Assembly (NCBI GenBank): GCA_009693345.1
Contig: SHXL01000025.1
Location: 1-19,514 of the forward strand
DNA length: 19,514 bases
Direction: 5' to 3'
Source of the DNA: Betaproteobacteria bacterium
GTDB lineage: Bacteria > Pseudomonadota > Gammaproteobacteria > Burkholderiales > SG8-39
The notes under the pieces are model-generated. The model worked only from the letters and a program-made list of their open reading frames with translations, did not search any database and was not told the origin of the DNA. A program made the position numbers and the translations under genes. This document shows, in pieces, positions 9,101 through 15,371 of this stretch (positions are counted from its first letter, which is position 1; each line of letters opens with the position of its first letter).

Positions 9101-9638
9101 CGCCCTGCGCCGCCCCTGCACGCTGCACTTCGAGGTAGTAGCGGCCCGGGAAAAGTTTCGACCAGGCCGCGGCGAGTTTTTGGGCCGCCGCGGCATTCCC
9201 GCCCGCGAGCGCGTGGCCGACGTCGCCGCCCGCGAATCCGGACAGGGCGATCAGGCCTTCGGTGCCCGCTTCCCGGAACCAGTCCATGGAAAATTCGGCG
9301 CGCGCCCGGTGCTGGTTCTTGAGCCAGGCACGCGACAGGAGCTCGCACAAGCGCAGATACCCGGCGCGCGAACTGCACAGCAGCAGCGCACGAAACGGCT
9401 TGTCGCGATCCGTGTCGTTCTGGATCCAGCAGTCGACGCCGATGACGGGCTTGACGCCCGCGGCTCGCGCCGCTGTGTAGAACTTCACCATGCCGAACAC
9501 GTTGCTGGCGTCGGTGAGCGCCAGCGCCGGCATGCTGTCGGCCTTCGCCTTCGCGACCGCGTCATCGATGCGCACGATTCCGTCCGTCACCGAGTATTCA
9601 CTGTGCATCCTCAGGTGTACGAAGCGTGGAGCAGGCAT
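6192..9638 (-). CDS. dnaE: DNA polymerase III subunit alpha
   Basis: The replicative polymerase subunit, 1148 residues from the ATG at 9638-9636. An N-terminal PHP domain starts RFVHLRMHSEYSVTDG. The palm motif PDFDIDF places Asp at 401 and 403, and KFDFLGL places Asp at 555. From this ATG the three catalytic acids have the same numbers as in E. coli alpha, which supports this start over GTG 9683, 15 codons upstream. A helix-hairpin-helix region and an OB-fold (VWIAGVVSAARV) follow. A likely beta-clamp motif QNSLF is at about 906-910. The gene appears intact. It ends convergently over the FAD-oxidoreductase stop and starts 29 bp from the divergent permease. No clear Shine-Dalgarno is seen. 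Confidence 0.97.
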   Translation of the reverse strand: MPAPRFVHLRMHSEYSVTDGIVRIDDAVAKAKADSMPALALTDASNVFGMVKFYTAARAAGVKPVIGVDCWIQNDTDRDKPFRALLLCSSRAGYLRLCELLSRAWLKNQHRARAEFSMDWFREAGTEGLIALSGFAGGDVGHALAGGNAAAAQKLAAAWSKLFPGRYYLEVQRAGAAQGEQLCGATLALAVKLRLPVVATHPVQFTSPEDFKAHEARVCISQGYVLGDQRRPKLFTAEQYFKSQAEMAARFADVPQALENAVEIACRCNLEIELGKSRLPAFPTPKGISLDEYLKKQAQEGLVRRFEKMLLKEQDRPRYRDRLDFEIRTIVQMGYAGYFLIVADFISWARSNGVPVGPGRGSGAGSLVAYALGITDLDPLKYDLLFERFLNPERVSMPDFDIDFCQDGRDRVIDYVRKKYGEDSVSQIATFGTMAARAVVRDTGRVLDLGYNFCDQVAKLIPVQPGRTITLREAREMEPLLAQREKKEDEVRDLLELGEKLEGLTRNVGMHAGGVLIAPGKLTDFCPLYAAEGTSNVISQLDKDDVEAVGLVKFDFLGLTTLTVLDWAERYTRSLGQPDFAIEALPLDDKAAYAMLASGNATGVFQFESRGMRDLLKQAPPARFEDVIALVALYRPGPMELIPEYILCKQGKKRIDYPDPRLEPILAPTYGIMVYQEQVMQIAQVIGGYSLGAADLLRRAMGKKLPEEMAKQRDIFVAGAQKNGVQRNRATQLFDLMEKFAGYGFNKSHAAAYALLAYQTAYMKAHHASAFMAANMSAVMDDTDKLRQFRDDALANGLSVLPPDINASGYRFVPVDLKTVRYGLGGVRGTGRAAIESIVEARKAGAFTDLFDFCRRVDKRLVNRRCLEALVRAGAFDGVNPSRASLLSSAGRAIEAAEQADRASFQNSLFGESDPAHTAGLVLVEAKAWDLKQRLTEEKAALGYCLSGHLFSVYERELANFPRTPLAKISASGEKVWIAGVVSAARVQNTRRGRMMMVMLDDGTAQLELSVFNELFEKHRDKIKEDRLLVVQGKVQRDEFINGLRVSAEDVLDLAAMRTRFSARLRIAMNGGTDKTRDPKRLMDLLTPYRVAGESGCPVLVHYENAGASCDVALGDAWRVRPDDLLLGELSAWLSPDAVQFQYGRVSP

Positions 9639-9667
9639 GGGAGTCGCCAAAAGTTTACCATCGGCCG

Positions 9668-10531
9668 ATGCGGACTTCGGCACTGTTTTCGCTCATCGCG
9701 GGCGCCGCCTGCATCGCGCTTTCGCCGATCTGGGTGCGCGTGTCGGAAGTCGGTCCCACGGCGAGCGCATTCTGGCGCGTTTGCCTGGCCGTTCCTTTAC
9801 TTTGGATATTATTTTTCTCATTAAAAACAAAAGAAACGAAGAGCTTAATCACCCAATCGCCCTTACTGCTCGTCGCAGGCATCGCGTTCGCCGGCGACCT
9901 CGCGTTCTGGCATTGGTCGATCCAGTACACATCGGTCGCCAATTCGACGCTGCTGGCAAACCTTGCGTCGATTTTCGTCACGCTTGCGGCATGGCTGCTG
10001 TGGCGGCAGCGGCCAAGCGGCCTGTTCCTGGCGGGCCTCGCGACGGCGCTGTTCGGCGTGGTCCTTCTCGTGCGGGCGAGTCTTGATTTTTCGCCCACCG
10101 CCCTTCTCGGGGACGGGCTGGGCGTCGTTACCGCGGCGCTCTATGCCTGGTACCTGCTGTCGGTGAAGGGGCTGCGCGATCGCGGCGCCGGCACGCTGCA
10201 GCTGATGGCGGCGACCACGACCATCACCGCGGCCATCCTGCTGCCTGTGGCGCTGGCTTCCGGAGAAGCGCTGCTGCCCGAAAGCGCAGCCGGCTGGCTG
10301 AAACTCCTCGGCCTGGCATGGATTTCTCACGCAGCGGGGCAGGGCCTGATCGCCAGCGCGCTCGCGCACCTGCCCGCGGGATTTGCCTCCGTGGGTCTGC
10401 TCCTGCAGCCGGTAATGGCGACCCTTTTCGCTTGGATACTGCTCGGCGAGCCGCTGGTGGCGCTGCAGATCGCCGGCGGCGCGGTGGTGCTCGCCGGAAT
10501 CTACCTGGCGCGCAGAGCGTCAAGCCAGTGA
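9668..10531 (+). CDS. EamA/DMT superfamily permease
   Basis: A 287-residue integral membrane protein with two tandem EamA repeats (about residues 5-135 and 145-283), each about five hydrophobic segments. Family blocks include ALSPIWVRVSEVGPTASAFWR, then WHWSIQYTSVANSTLLANLASIF at the end of repeat one, and LLLQPVMATLFAWILLGEPL in repeat two. DMT permeases export or exchange small metabolites; the substrate is not predictable here. ATG 9668 was preferred to the in-frame ATG at 9626, which would extend into dnaE with non-family residues. No clear Shine-Dalgarno is present. Residues of about 43-58 (FFSLKTKETKSLITQ) use AT-rich codons unlike the rest of the gene. Confidence 0.9.
   Translation: MRTSALFSLIAGAACIALSPIWVRVSEVGPTASAFWRVCLAVPLLWILFFSLKTKETKSLITQSPLLLVAGIAFAGDLAFWHWSIQYTSVANSTLLANLASIFVTLAAWLLWRQRPSGLFLAGLATALFGVVLLVRASLDFSPTALLGDGLGVVTAALYAWYLLSVKGLRDRGAGTLQLMAATTTITAAILLPVALASGEALLPESAAGWLKLLGLAWISHAAGQGLIASALAHLPAGFASVGLLLQPVMATLFAWILLGEPLVALQIAGGAVVLAGIYLARRASSQ
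9806..9834 (-). promoter_or_regulatory. candidate dnaE promoter in an AT-rich patch inside the permease gene
   Basis: Read on the minus strand, the sequence contains TAATAT (9811-9806), four of six matches to a sigma-70 -10 element. It sits in the only strongly AT-rich patch near the dnaE start (about 9795-9850). The -35 position 17 bp upstream (9834-9829) is poor. Use of this site would give a leader of roughly 160 nt. The assignment rests on composition and position only. Confidence 0.25.
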
Positions 10532-10545
10532 TACCATCATTTTCT

Positions 10546-10932
10546 ATGAGTACGTACATGAACGAAGAATCGCCGATGGATGCGGTCACCGACCTCATCG
10601 CCAGCATCGAGATGCACCGCAAGGAAATCGAAAGGGAAACCGGCCTGGAGGCATCGCGCGACTATTCGCTGCGAAGGCTCCAGCAGGCCCTCCAGGAAGA
10701 GCAGGAAGCCGCCCAGCAGCACGGCTCCAGCCCGACGCGTGTTGCGACTGCCGAAGCGCTCGCCAATGAAATCAAGCGGGTCGGGTCGCTCTTGCGCGGC
10801 GCAAGCCAGCGCCCGCAGGGCGGCGGGGGCCGGCCAGGGCAGCAACAGCAACGCAACTTCCGCCAGGACCAGCAGCGCAAATCGCCCAAGTCCCGGGGCA
10901 GACGTTCGATGGGGCGCAGTTCCGGGCGCTGA
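10546..10932 (+). CDS. hypothetical protein with basic Gln/Gly/Arg-rich tail
   Basis: A 128-residue protein that I do not recognise. Residues 1-85 are mostly predicted helix, starting MSTYMNEESPMDAVTDLIAS and containing LRRLQQALQEEQEAA. The last 40 residues are low-complexity and strongly basic (GQQQQRNFRQDQQRKSPKSR and then RGRRSMGRSSGR), a composition common in RNA- or DNA-binding tails. There is no signal peptide or membrane segment. The start could be 10546, 10558 or 10576, all ATG in frame with no decisive Shine-Dalgarno. It begins 14 bp after the permease stop and ends 4 bp before the TctC-like start, so it may share their transcript. Coding is supported by orderly amino-acid composition and tight packing between same-strand genes. 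Confidence 0.65.
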   Translation: MSTYMNEESPMDAVTDLIASIEMHRKEIERETGLEASRDYSLRRLQQALQEEQEAAQQHGSSPTRVATAEALANEIKRVGSLLRGASQRPQGGGGRPGQQQQRNFRQDQQRKSPKSRGRRSMGRSSGR

Positions 10933-10936
10933 GCAG

Positions 10937-11905
10937 ATGAGGCGCCACCGCGCGGCGCTTGCCGCCGCCCTCTCGATCGCCTCGCTTTGCGCCTTCGCGC
11001 AAGCCTTCCCCAGCCGCCCGGTGACCCTGGTCGTGCCGTTCACGACCGGTACCGGAATCGACATCCTCGCGCGCGCCATCGGTCCGAAGCTCGCGGAGCG
11101 CTGGAAGCAACCGGTGGTGGTTGAGAACAGGCCCGGCGCCAGCGGCAACATCGGCACCGACATCGTCGCCAAGGCGGCGGGCGACGGCCAGACGCTGATG
11201 GTGACGGTCAACACGTTCACGATCACGCCAGCGCTGTTCAAGGGCATGCCCTACGACCCGGTGAAGGACATCGCCCCGGTGAGCAAGATCGCGCTCTCGA
11301 GCTACGCCTTTCTCGCCAATCCCGCCGTGTTCCCGGCGAACAACATGGCCGAGGCGATCGCGCTGATTCGCGCCAATCCGGGCAAGTACTACTTTTCCTC
11401 GCCGGGCAACGGCACGCCGCACCATGTCGGCATGGAACTCATCAAGCTGCGGCTCGGCTTGAACGCCACGCACGTGCCGTACAAGGGCTTTGCCGGCGCG
11501 ATGACCGACCTCCTCGGCGGGCAGGTGCAGATCATGTTTTCCCTGGTGCACTCATCCCTGCCGAACGTGCGCAGCGGCCGGCTGCGCGTGCTGGCGGTCA
11601 CCGGCGCGACCCGCTCGCCGCAGTTTCCCGAGGCCCAGACCTTCCGCGATCAGGGCATCGACTTCATGGACGACGTCGACGCCTGGTATGCGGTGATGGC
11701 GCCGGGAAAGACGCCGCCCGAGCTGATCGCGCGGCTCAACGCCGACGTCAACGCGGTCATGGCAGCGCCCGACCTGCGCGAGCATCTCGTCAAGCAGGGC
11801 ATGATCCCGGTCACCAGCACGCCGGATGAGCTTGCCGCGCTCGTAAGATCGGACCTCGTGCGCTGGGCGAAGGTCATCGCCGACGCGAAGATATCAATCG
11901 ATTAG
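10937..11905 (+). CDS. Bug/TctC family periplasmic solute-binding protein
   Basis: A 322-residue secreted binding protein. A Sec signal peptide ends around residue 23 (LCAFAQA, then FPSRPVTLVVPF). The mature part shows Bug-family blocks: GTGIDILARAIGPKLAERW, VVENRPGASGNIGTDIVAKA, YDPVKDIAPVSKIA, HVPYKGFAGAMTDLLGGQVQ and GRLRVLAVTGATRS. Such proteins bind carboxylates and other small acids for tripartite tricarboxylate transporters. Many are orphans, very numerous in Burkholderiales. No tctA or tctB membrane gene is next to it, so it is an orphan here. The gene begins 4 bp after the preceding stop. Its end overlaps the convergent M24 remnant by 4 bp. Confidence 0.94.
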   Translation: MRRHRAALAAALSIASLCAFAQAFPSRPVTLVVPFTTGTGIDILARAIGPKLAERWKQPVVVENRPGASGNIGTDIVAKAAGDGQTLMVTVNTFTITPALFKGMPYDPVKDIAPVSKIALSSYAFLANPAVFPANNMAEAIALIRANPGKYYFSSPGNGTPHHVGMELIKLRLGLNATHVPYKGFAGAMTDLLGGQVQIMFSLVHSSLPNVRSGRLRVLAVTGATRSPQFPEAQTFRDQGIDFMDDVDAWYAVMAPGKTPPELIARLNADVNAVMAAPDLREHLVKQGMIPVTSTPDELAALVRSDLVRWAKVIADAKISID

Positions 11906-12408
11906 AAGATTTCGATGATCGACTTCGGCGAGCGGTGCAGGCACTCGCCGGGGCCGTCGGGCCCGATCAGGTAATTGTCCACGATCGTCATGAACTGCCG
12001 GTCGGTCTTCACGCCCGGATGCACGACGATGCACATGCTCGCGGCGATCGACATGGATTCATCCTGGCGGATAAGCGGCCGCTCAACCATGTCGTAGCCC
12101 TGCCCATGGCATTGCAGGCGGCGCTCCTCGGGCAGCTTCTTCGCCCGCAGGTATCCGTTGTAGTTCGCAAAGATATCCCGGCATGACGCCCCCGGGCGCA
12201 GCAGGCCCAGGGTGTAGCGCTGGGCTTCGAGCAGGCTCGCCCACAGGTCCTGATGTTCCTGCGTGGCCTTGCCGAGCACCATCGGGCGCGAAAGTTCGGT
12301 GAAGAAACCGCCCGCGCCGTTGTTCTCGATCAGGAGCGTGAGCATGCCGCCCGCCAAGTTCGCGGCGTTGCATCGGCAGAATTCTGCCGATGCAACGCAA
12401 CCCACCAC
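11902..12408 (-). pseudogene. M24 (Xaa-Pro/creatinase-like) metallopeptidase, 5'-truncated remnant
   Basis: About 150 C-terminal residues resemble the end of M24 pita-bread peptidases: TLLIENNGAGGFFTELSRPM, CHGQGYDMVERPLIRQDE and HRSPKSIIEIF at the terminus. A full family member has about 400 residues. The creatinase N-domain and the two Asp metal ligands are missing. Similarity stops near 12350-12365, where a perfect palindrome begins; the residues read through it (VASAEFCRCN) look non-native, so the GTG at 12408 is probably not a real start. The expected Glu ligands read as His and Asp (IVVHPG, IVDNYL), as I recall for one divergent Bug-associated subgroup. It is probably not functional. 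It overlaps the Bug gene end to end. Confidence 0.78.
12365..12398. repeat. perfect 34-bp palindrome at the broken end of the M24 remnant
   Basis: Each arm is GCGTTGCATCGGCAG and its exact reverse complement, joined through a central AATT, so all 34 bases are self-complementary. Symmetry ends exactly at 12365 and 12398. There is no T-tract, which argues against an intrinsic terminator. The position at the coding break suggests a mobile-element end, a dispersed intergenic repeat or an insertion/deletion junction. Confidence 0.85.
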
Positions 12409-12654
12409 CGAAAGAATCCTTTAACCTTGCAACCGGACTTCCTGCCGAATGACTGGTATGGCTAAAGGGGGCAGGTCAAATGTCAAAACAACGATCGACT
12501 GACTACACCTTGTCAAAAATAGAATTTATAGAGGTCCCCTTTAGGAAGAGACTTATATAGAGTATTACGAAACAACGGGTTGTAGCGCGCGAAGATCGTG
12601 CCTCCGACCACCTACACCCATGCGGGACTCTTCAAGTACGGCTGCCCTAACCCA
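12399..12654. other. gene-free scar between the M24 remnant and purM
   Basis: About 255 bp with no credible gene. It holds a GC-poor lead-in, the 83-bp mini-element, and an AT-rich run at 12546-12571 (ACTTATATAGAGTATTACG). A small hairpin follows, ACAAC-GG-GTTGT at about 12571-12582. The last 70 bp before the purM stop return to GC-rich sequence. No intrinsic terminator was recognised for purM, which ends here. Confidence 0.5.
12462..12544. mobile_element. 83-bp MITE-like mini-element with 9-bp inverted ends
   Basis: CTAAAGGGG at 12462-12470 is matched by CCCCTTTAG at 12536-12544, a perfect terminal inverted repeat. The interior is AT-rich (for example TTGTCAAAAATAGAATTTAT), unlike the surrounding genome, and has no reading frame. 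TGTCAAAA occurs twice inside. Ends of the type TAAAGGGG followed by a CAGGTC- or ACC-like run recall sequences flanking REP-associated or IS200-like transposase genes in environmental proteobacteria. That comparison is from memory and no transposase is present. Confidence 0.55.
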
Positions 12655-13665
12655 TTAAAGTACGATCGCCTCCGGCTCGCCGGCGTTGCCGGCTTCGACG
12701 AAACCGATCTCGTAAGCCAGTTCGCCTTCGCGCTTGAGCAGCATCATCGCCGCGGCGACATGCTCCCGGGCAACCGCGAGCACCATGCCGATGCCGCAGT
12801 TGAAGACGCGGTGCATCTCCGCCTCCTCGACGTTGCCGTTCTTCTGCAGCCAGTTGAACACTTCCGGCCGCGGCCACATTTTCTTGCGCAGCACAGCGCG
12901 CATGCCGTCGGGCAGCATGCGCGGCACGTTGCCGACCAGCCCGCCGCCGGTGATGTGGGCGAGGCCCTTCACCGGCGCCGCTGCCATCAGTTTGAGCACC
13001 GGCTTGACGTAGATCCGGGTCGGCTCCATGAGCGTGTCGGCGAGGCCGGAATTCGGCTTGTCCTCGCCAAGGACGCGGCGGATCAGGGAGTAACCGTTGG
13101 AATGCGCGCCGCTGGAAGCGAGGCCGAGCAGCACGTCGCCCGGCACGATGGTCTTGCCGTCGATGATGCGTTCCTTCTCCACCACGCCGACGCAGAATCC
13201 GGCCAGGTCGTACTCGCCGGGCGGGTACATGCCCGGCATTTCGGCGGTCTCGCCGCCGATCAGCGCGCAACCGGCCTCTTCGCAGCCCTTGGCAATGCCA
13301 CGGATGACGTTGGTAGCGACGGCCTTGTCCAGCTTGCCGCAGGCGAAGTAGTCGAGGAAGAACAGCGGCTCGGCGCCCTGCACGAGAACGTCGTTGACGC
13401 TCATCGCCACCAGGTCGACGCCGACGGTGTCGTGGCGGCCCAGCATGAAGGCGAGCTTGAGCTTGGTGCCCACGCCATCGGTGCCGGAAACCAGGATCGG
13501 CTCGCGGTACTTTTTCGGAATCGCGCACAGCGCGCCGAAACCGCCCAGCCCCGCCAGCACTTCGGGGCGCATGGTGCGCTTCGCGAACGGCTTGATGGCT
13601 TCTACGAGCGCGTCACCCGCGTCAATGTCCACGCCGGCGTCACGGTAAGAGAGGGGTCCCGACAT
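12655..13665 (-). CDS. purM: phosphoribosylformylglycinamidine cyclo-ligase (AIR synthetase)
   Basis: A 336-residue enzyme of purine synthesis that uses ATP to close FGAM into aminoimidazole ribonucleotide in the cytoplasm. The sequence begins MSGPLSYRDAGVDIDAGDAL. It shows SGTDGVGTKLK (about 60-70), GVDLVAMSVNDVLVQGAEPLF, ALIGGETAEMPGMY, GLASSGAHSNGYSLIR and HITGGGLVGNVPRMLP, all typical of PurM. The size is slightly below the roughly 345 residues of E. coli but both ends are complete. It diverges from the AI-2E permease gene across only 39 bp. No upstream Shine-Dalgarno is obvious. Confidence 0.97.
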   Translation of the reverse strand: MSGPLSYRDAGVDIDAGDALVEAIKPFAKRTMRPEVLAGLGGFGALCAIPKKYREPILVSGTDGVGTKLKLAFMLGRHDTVGVDLVAMSVNDVLVQGAEPLFFLDYFACGKLDKAVATNVIRGIAKGCEEAGCALIGGETAEMPGMYPPGEYDLAGFCVGVVEKERIIDGKTIVPGDVLLGLASSGAHSNGYSLIRRVLGEDKPNSGLADTLMEPTRIYVKPVLKLMAAAPVKGLAHITGGGLVGNVPRMLPDGMRAVLRKKMWPRPEVFNWLQKNGNVEEAEMHRVFNCGIGMVLAVAREHVAAAMMLLKREGELAYEIGFVEAGNAGEPEAIVL

Positions 13666-13670
13666 GGCAG

Positions 13671-13699
13671 GTAAAATGATGTCTTTCCAGCAATTTTAC
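13671..13699. promoter_or_regulatory. symmetric divergent promoter-like inverted repeat, purM/permease
   Basis: GTAAAAT (13671-13677) and ATTTTAC (13693-13699) form an exact inverted repeat with a 15-bp spacer that almost fills the 39-bp divergent gap. Each arm supplies a TAAAAT -10-like hexamer for one direction, giving leaders of about 20 nt both ways. No good -35 element accompanies either. The repeat could instead be an operator. Confidence 0.35.
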
Positions 13700-13704
13700 G
13701 TGAA

Positions 13705-14775
13705 ATGAAGCAACCGGTTCTCGCTGATCCGCGGTTATGGGGCTGGCTGGCGATCGCATTGGCGGCCGGCGGGCTGCTCTATGCGCTGTCGCCCATCCTT
13801 GCGCCATTTCTGGCCGGTGCAATCCTCGCTTACGTTCTCAATCCGCTGGTTGCGCGGCTTACGGGCAAGCGCGTGGGCCGCACGTCCGCGGTGGTGCTGG
13901 TGCTGCTTCTGGCCCTGCTGGCCGTCGTTGCGTTGCTGCTGGTGATCCTGCCGCTGTTCTACAAGGAACTGCGCATGCTCGCCGAACGGCTGCCTGAACT
14001 CGTCAACTGGCTGAACCAGGGCGCTACGCCGTGGCTCGCCGAGCGCCTCGGCATCGCGGTGCATTTCGATCTCGACACCCTGAAGCAGATGGCGGGCGGC
14101 GCATTCGATGCCAAACAGGACCTGCTGTCGAAGATGCTCGGCTCGGCGCACATCGGCGGCCTTCTCCTGCTGGGCATCCTCGTCAACCTGCTGCTCATTC
14201 CGGTGGTGCTCTTTTTCCTGTTGCGCGACTGGAACGACATCGTCGCGCGCGCTGACGCCTTCATTCCGCGCCACTTGCATGGGCGTGCGCGCGCAATCTT
14301 CGGCGAGATCGACGCGGTGCTGGCCGAGTTCCTCCGCGGACAGCTGCTTGTGATGCTCCTGATGAGCGTCTACTACGTCGCTGCGTTGTGGCTGACGCGG
14401 CTGGAATTCGCGCTCCCCATCGGCCTCATCACGGGCCTGCTGGTGTTCGTGCCGTTCGTCGGCTCGGCCACCGGGTTCGTGCTCGCCACCATCGCCGCGT
14501 TCCTCCAGTTCGGCAACCTCGCCGACGTGGGCTGGGTCTGGCTTGCAATCGGGATCGGCCAGGCGCTGGAGGGCATGGCGGTGACTCCGCTGCTGGTAGG
14601 CAAGCGCATCGGCCTGCATCCGGTCGCGGTGATTTTCGCGCTGCTCGCCTTTGGCCAGATATTCGGTTTCTTCGGCGTGCTACTTGCCCTGCCGGCGAGC
14701 GCGGCGCTCCTGGTGGCCTTGCGCCACCTGAAGAGCGCGTACCTCGCCGGTTCGCTCTACGGCGGACCAAAGTAA
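13705..14775 (+). CDS. AI-2E family (PerM/YdiK/TqsA-type) transporter
   Basis: A 356-residue polytopic membrane protein. Two N-terminal hydrophobic helices bracket PILAPFLAGAILAYVLNPLV, and a third is very Leu/Val-rich (VVLVLLLALLAVVALLLVIL). A soluble segment follows (about 90-145), then more membrane helices. Conserved AI-2E blocks are seen, including RGQLLVMLLMSVYYVAALWL and GLITGLLVFVPFVGSATGFV, then GKRIGLHPVAVIFALLAFGQ near the end. The family includes the autoinducer-2 exporter TqsA and some Na+/H+ antiporters; the actual substrate is unknown. Its stop overlaps the hda start as TAATG, so translation is probably coupled. Confidence 0.94.
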   Translation: MKQPVLADPRLWGWLAIALAAGGLLYALSPILAPFLAGAILAYVLNPLVARLTGKRVGRTSAVVLVLLLALLAVVALLLVILPLFYKELRMLAERLPELVNWLNQGATPWLAERLGIAVHFDLDTLKQMAGGAFDAKQDLLSKMLGSAHIGGLLLLGILVNLLLIPVVLFFLLRDWNDIVARADAFIPRHLHGRARAIFGEIDAVLAEFLRGQLLVMLLMSVYYVAALWLTRLEFALPIGLITGLLVFVPFVGSATGFVLATIAAFLQFGNLADVGWVWLAIGIGQALEGMAVTPLLVGKRIGLHPVAVIFALLAFGQIFGFFGVLLALPASAALLVALRHLKSAYLAGSLYGGPK

Positions 14776-15371
14776 TGAGGCAGCTTGCGCTGGGCATCTC
14801 GCCGCAGCAGCAGCCCACGCTCGACAATTTCGTTCCCGGCGCCAACGCGGAACTCGTGGCGCGCCTGCGCGAGTTCCAGGCCGGGGATTTTCCGGAGGTC
14901 ATCCTGTACCTGTGGGGCGACGCAGGATCGGGCAAAAGCCACCTGCTGCACGCCTGCGCCGGATTGCACGCGGTGGATGATGTTGAAAAGTTGGATGAGG
15001 CTTCGCAGATCGCGCTTTTCAATGCCATAAATGAAGCGCGGCATTCCGGCGGCAAGGTGCTCGTTGCCGGAAACACGCCGCCCGCGCAACTGCCGCTGCG
15101 CGAAGACCTCAGGTCCCGCCTCGCCTGGGGACTCGTCTACCACGTGAAGCCGCTCACCGACGGCGAACGGGCCGTGTTCCTGCGCACCGAGGCCGAGCGC
15201 CGAGGCATGCGCGTCCCGGAGGACGTAATCCACTACCTGCTAACCCATGTGCGGCGCGACCTGCCCACGCTGGTGGCAATCCTCGACGAACTGGACCGCG
15301 TGTCGCTCGAACTCAAACGGCCGGTCACGCTGCCGCTGGTGCGGGAGGCGTTGAAGGAAATTGAAGAATGA
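14775..15371 (+). CDS. hda: Hda-like DnaA-related AAA+ protein, compact core
   Basis: A 198-residue DnaA-family protein. In E. coli, Hda bound to the beta clamp stimulates DnaA-ATP hydrolysis after initiation. The N-terminus MRQLALGI resembles the clamp-binding QLxLPL peptide, then PTLDNFVPGANAELVARLRE, Walker A GDAGSGKS (48-55), Walker B AVDDVEKL (66-73), a sensor 1 region (VLVAGNTPPAQLPLREDLRS) and the arginine-finger/sensor 2 helices (RDLPTLVAILDELDR). Only 13 residues separate Walker A from the Walker B Asp, where other Hda proteins have about 40, so roughly 30 residues of the AAA+ core are missing without a frameshift. Activity may be altered. It overlaps both neighbours by a few bases. 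Confidence 0.88.
   Translation: MRQLALGISPQQQPTLDNFVPGANAELVARLREFQAGDFPEVILYLWGDAGSGKSHLLHACAGLHAVDDVEKLDEASQIALFNAINEARHSGGKVLVAGNTPPAQLPLREDLRSRLAWGLVYHVKPLTDGERAVFLRTEAERRGMRVPEDVIHYLLTHVRRDLPTLVAILDELDRVSLELKRPVTLPLVREALKEIEE

Noticed and set aside
9639..9683. GTG 9683 as the dnaE start (15 extra codons)
   Set aside because: The extension is not family-like and overlaps the divergent permease start. From ATG 9638 the catalytic Asp residues fall at 401, 403 and 555, as in E. coli.
12365..12398. The 34-bp palindrome as an intrinsic terminator
   Set aside because: No T-tract on either side, and it lies at the 5' broken end of the M24 remnant rather than after a gene end.
12399..12654. Small RNA or riboswitch in the AT-rich intergenic region
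   Set aside because: Apart from terminal inverted repeats and a 5-bp stem there is no extended structure, promoter-terminator pair or known riboswitch motif.
12598..13674. Plus-strand open frame of about 350 codons covering purM
   Set aside because: It is antisense to an intact purM and has the His/Arg/Asp-rich composition of a shadow frame.
13735..14619. Minus-strand open frame opposite the AI-2E permease
   Set aside because: It is rich in Gln, His, Arg and Glu, the usual complement of Leu/Val/Ala membrane codons, and has no recognisable domain.
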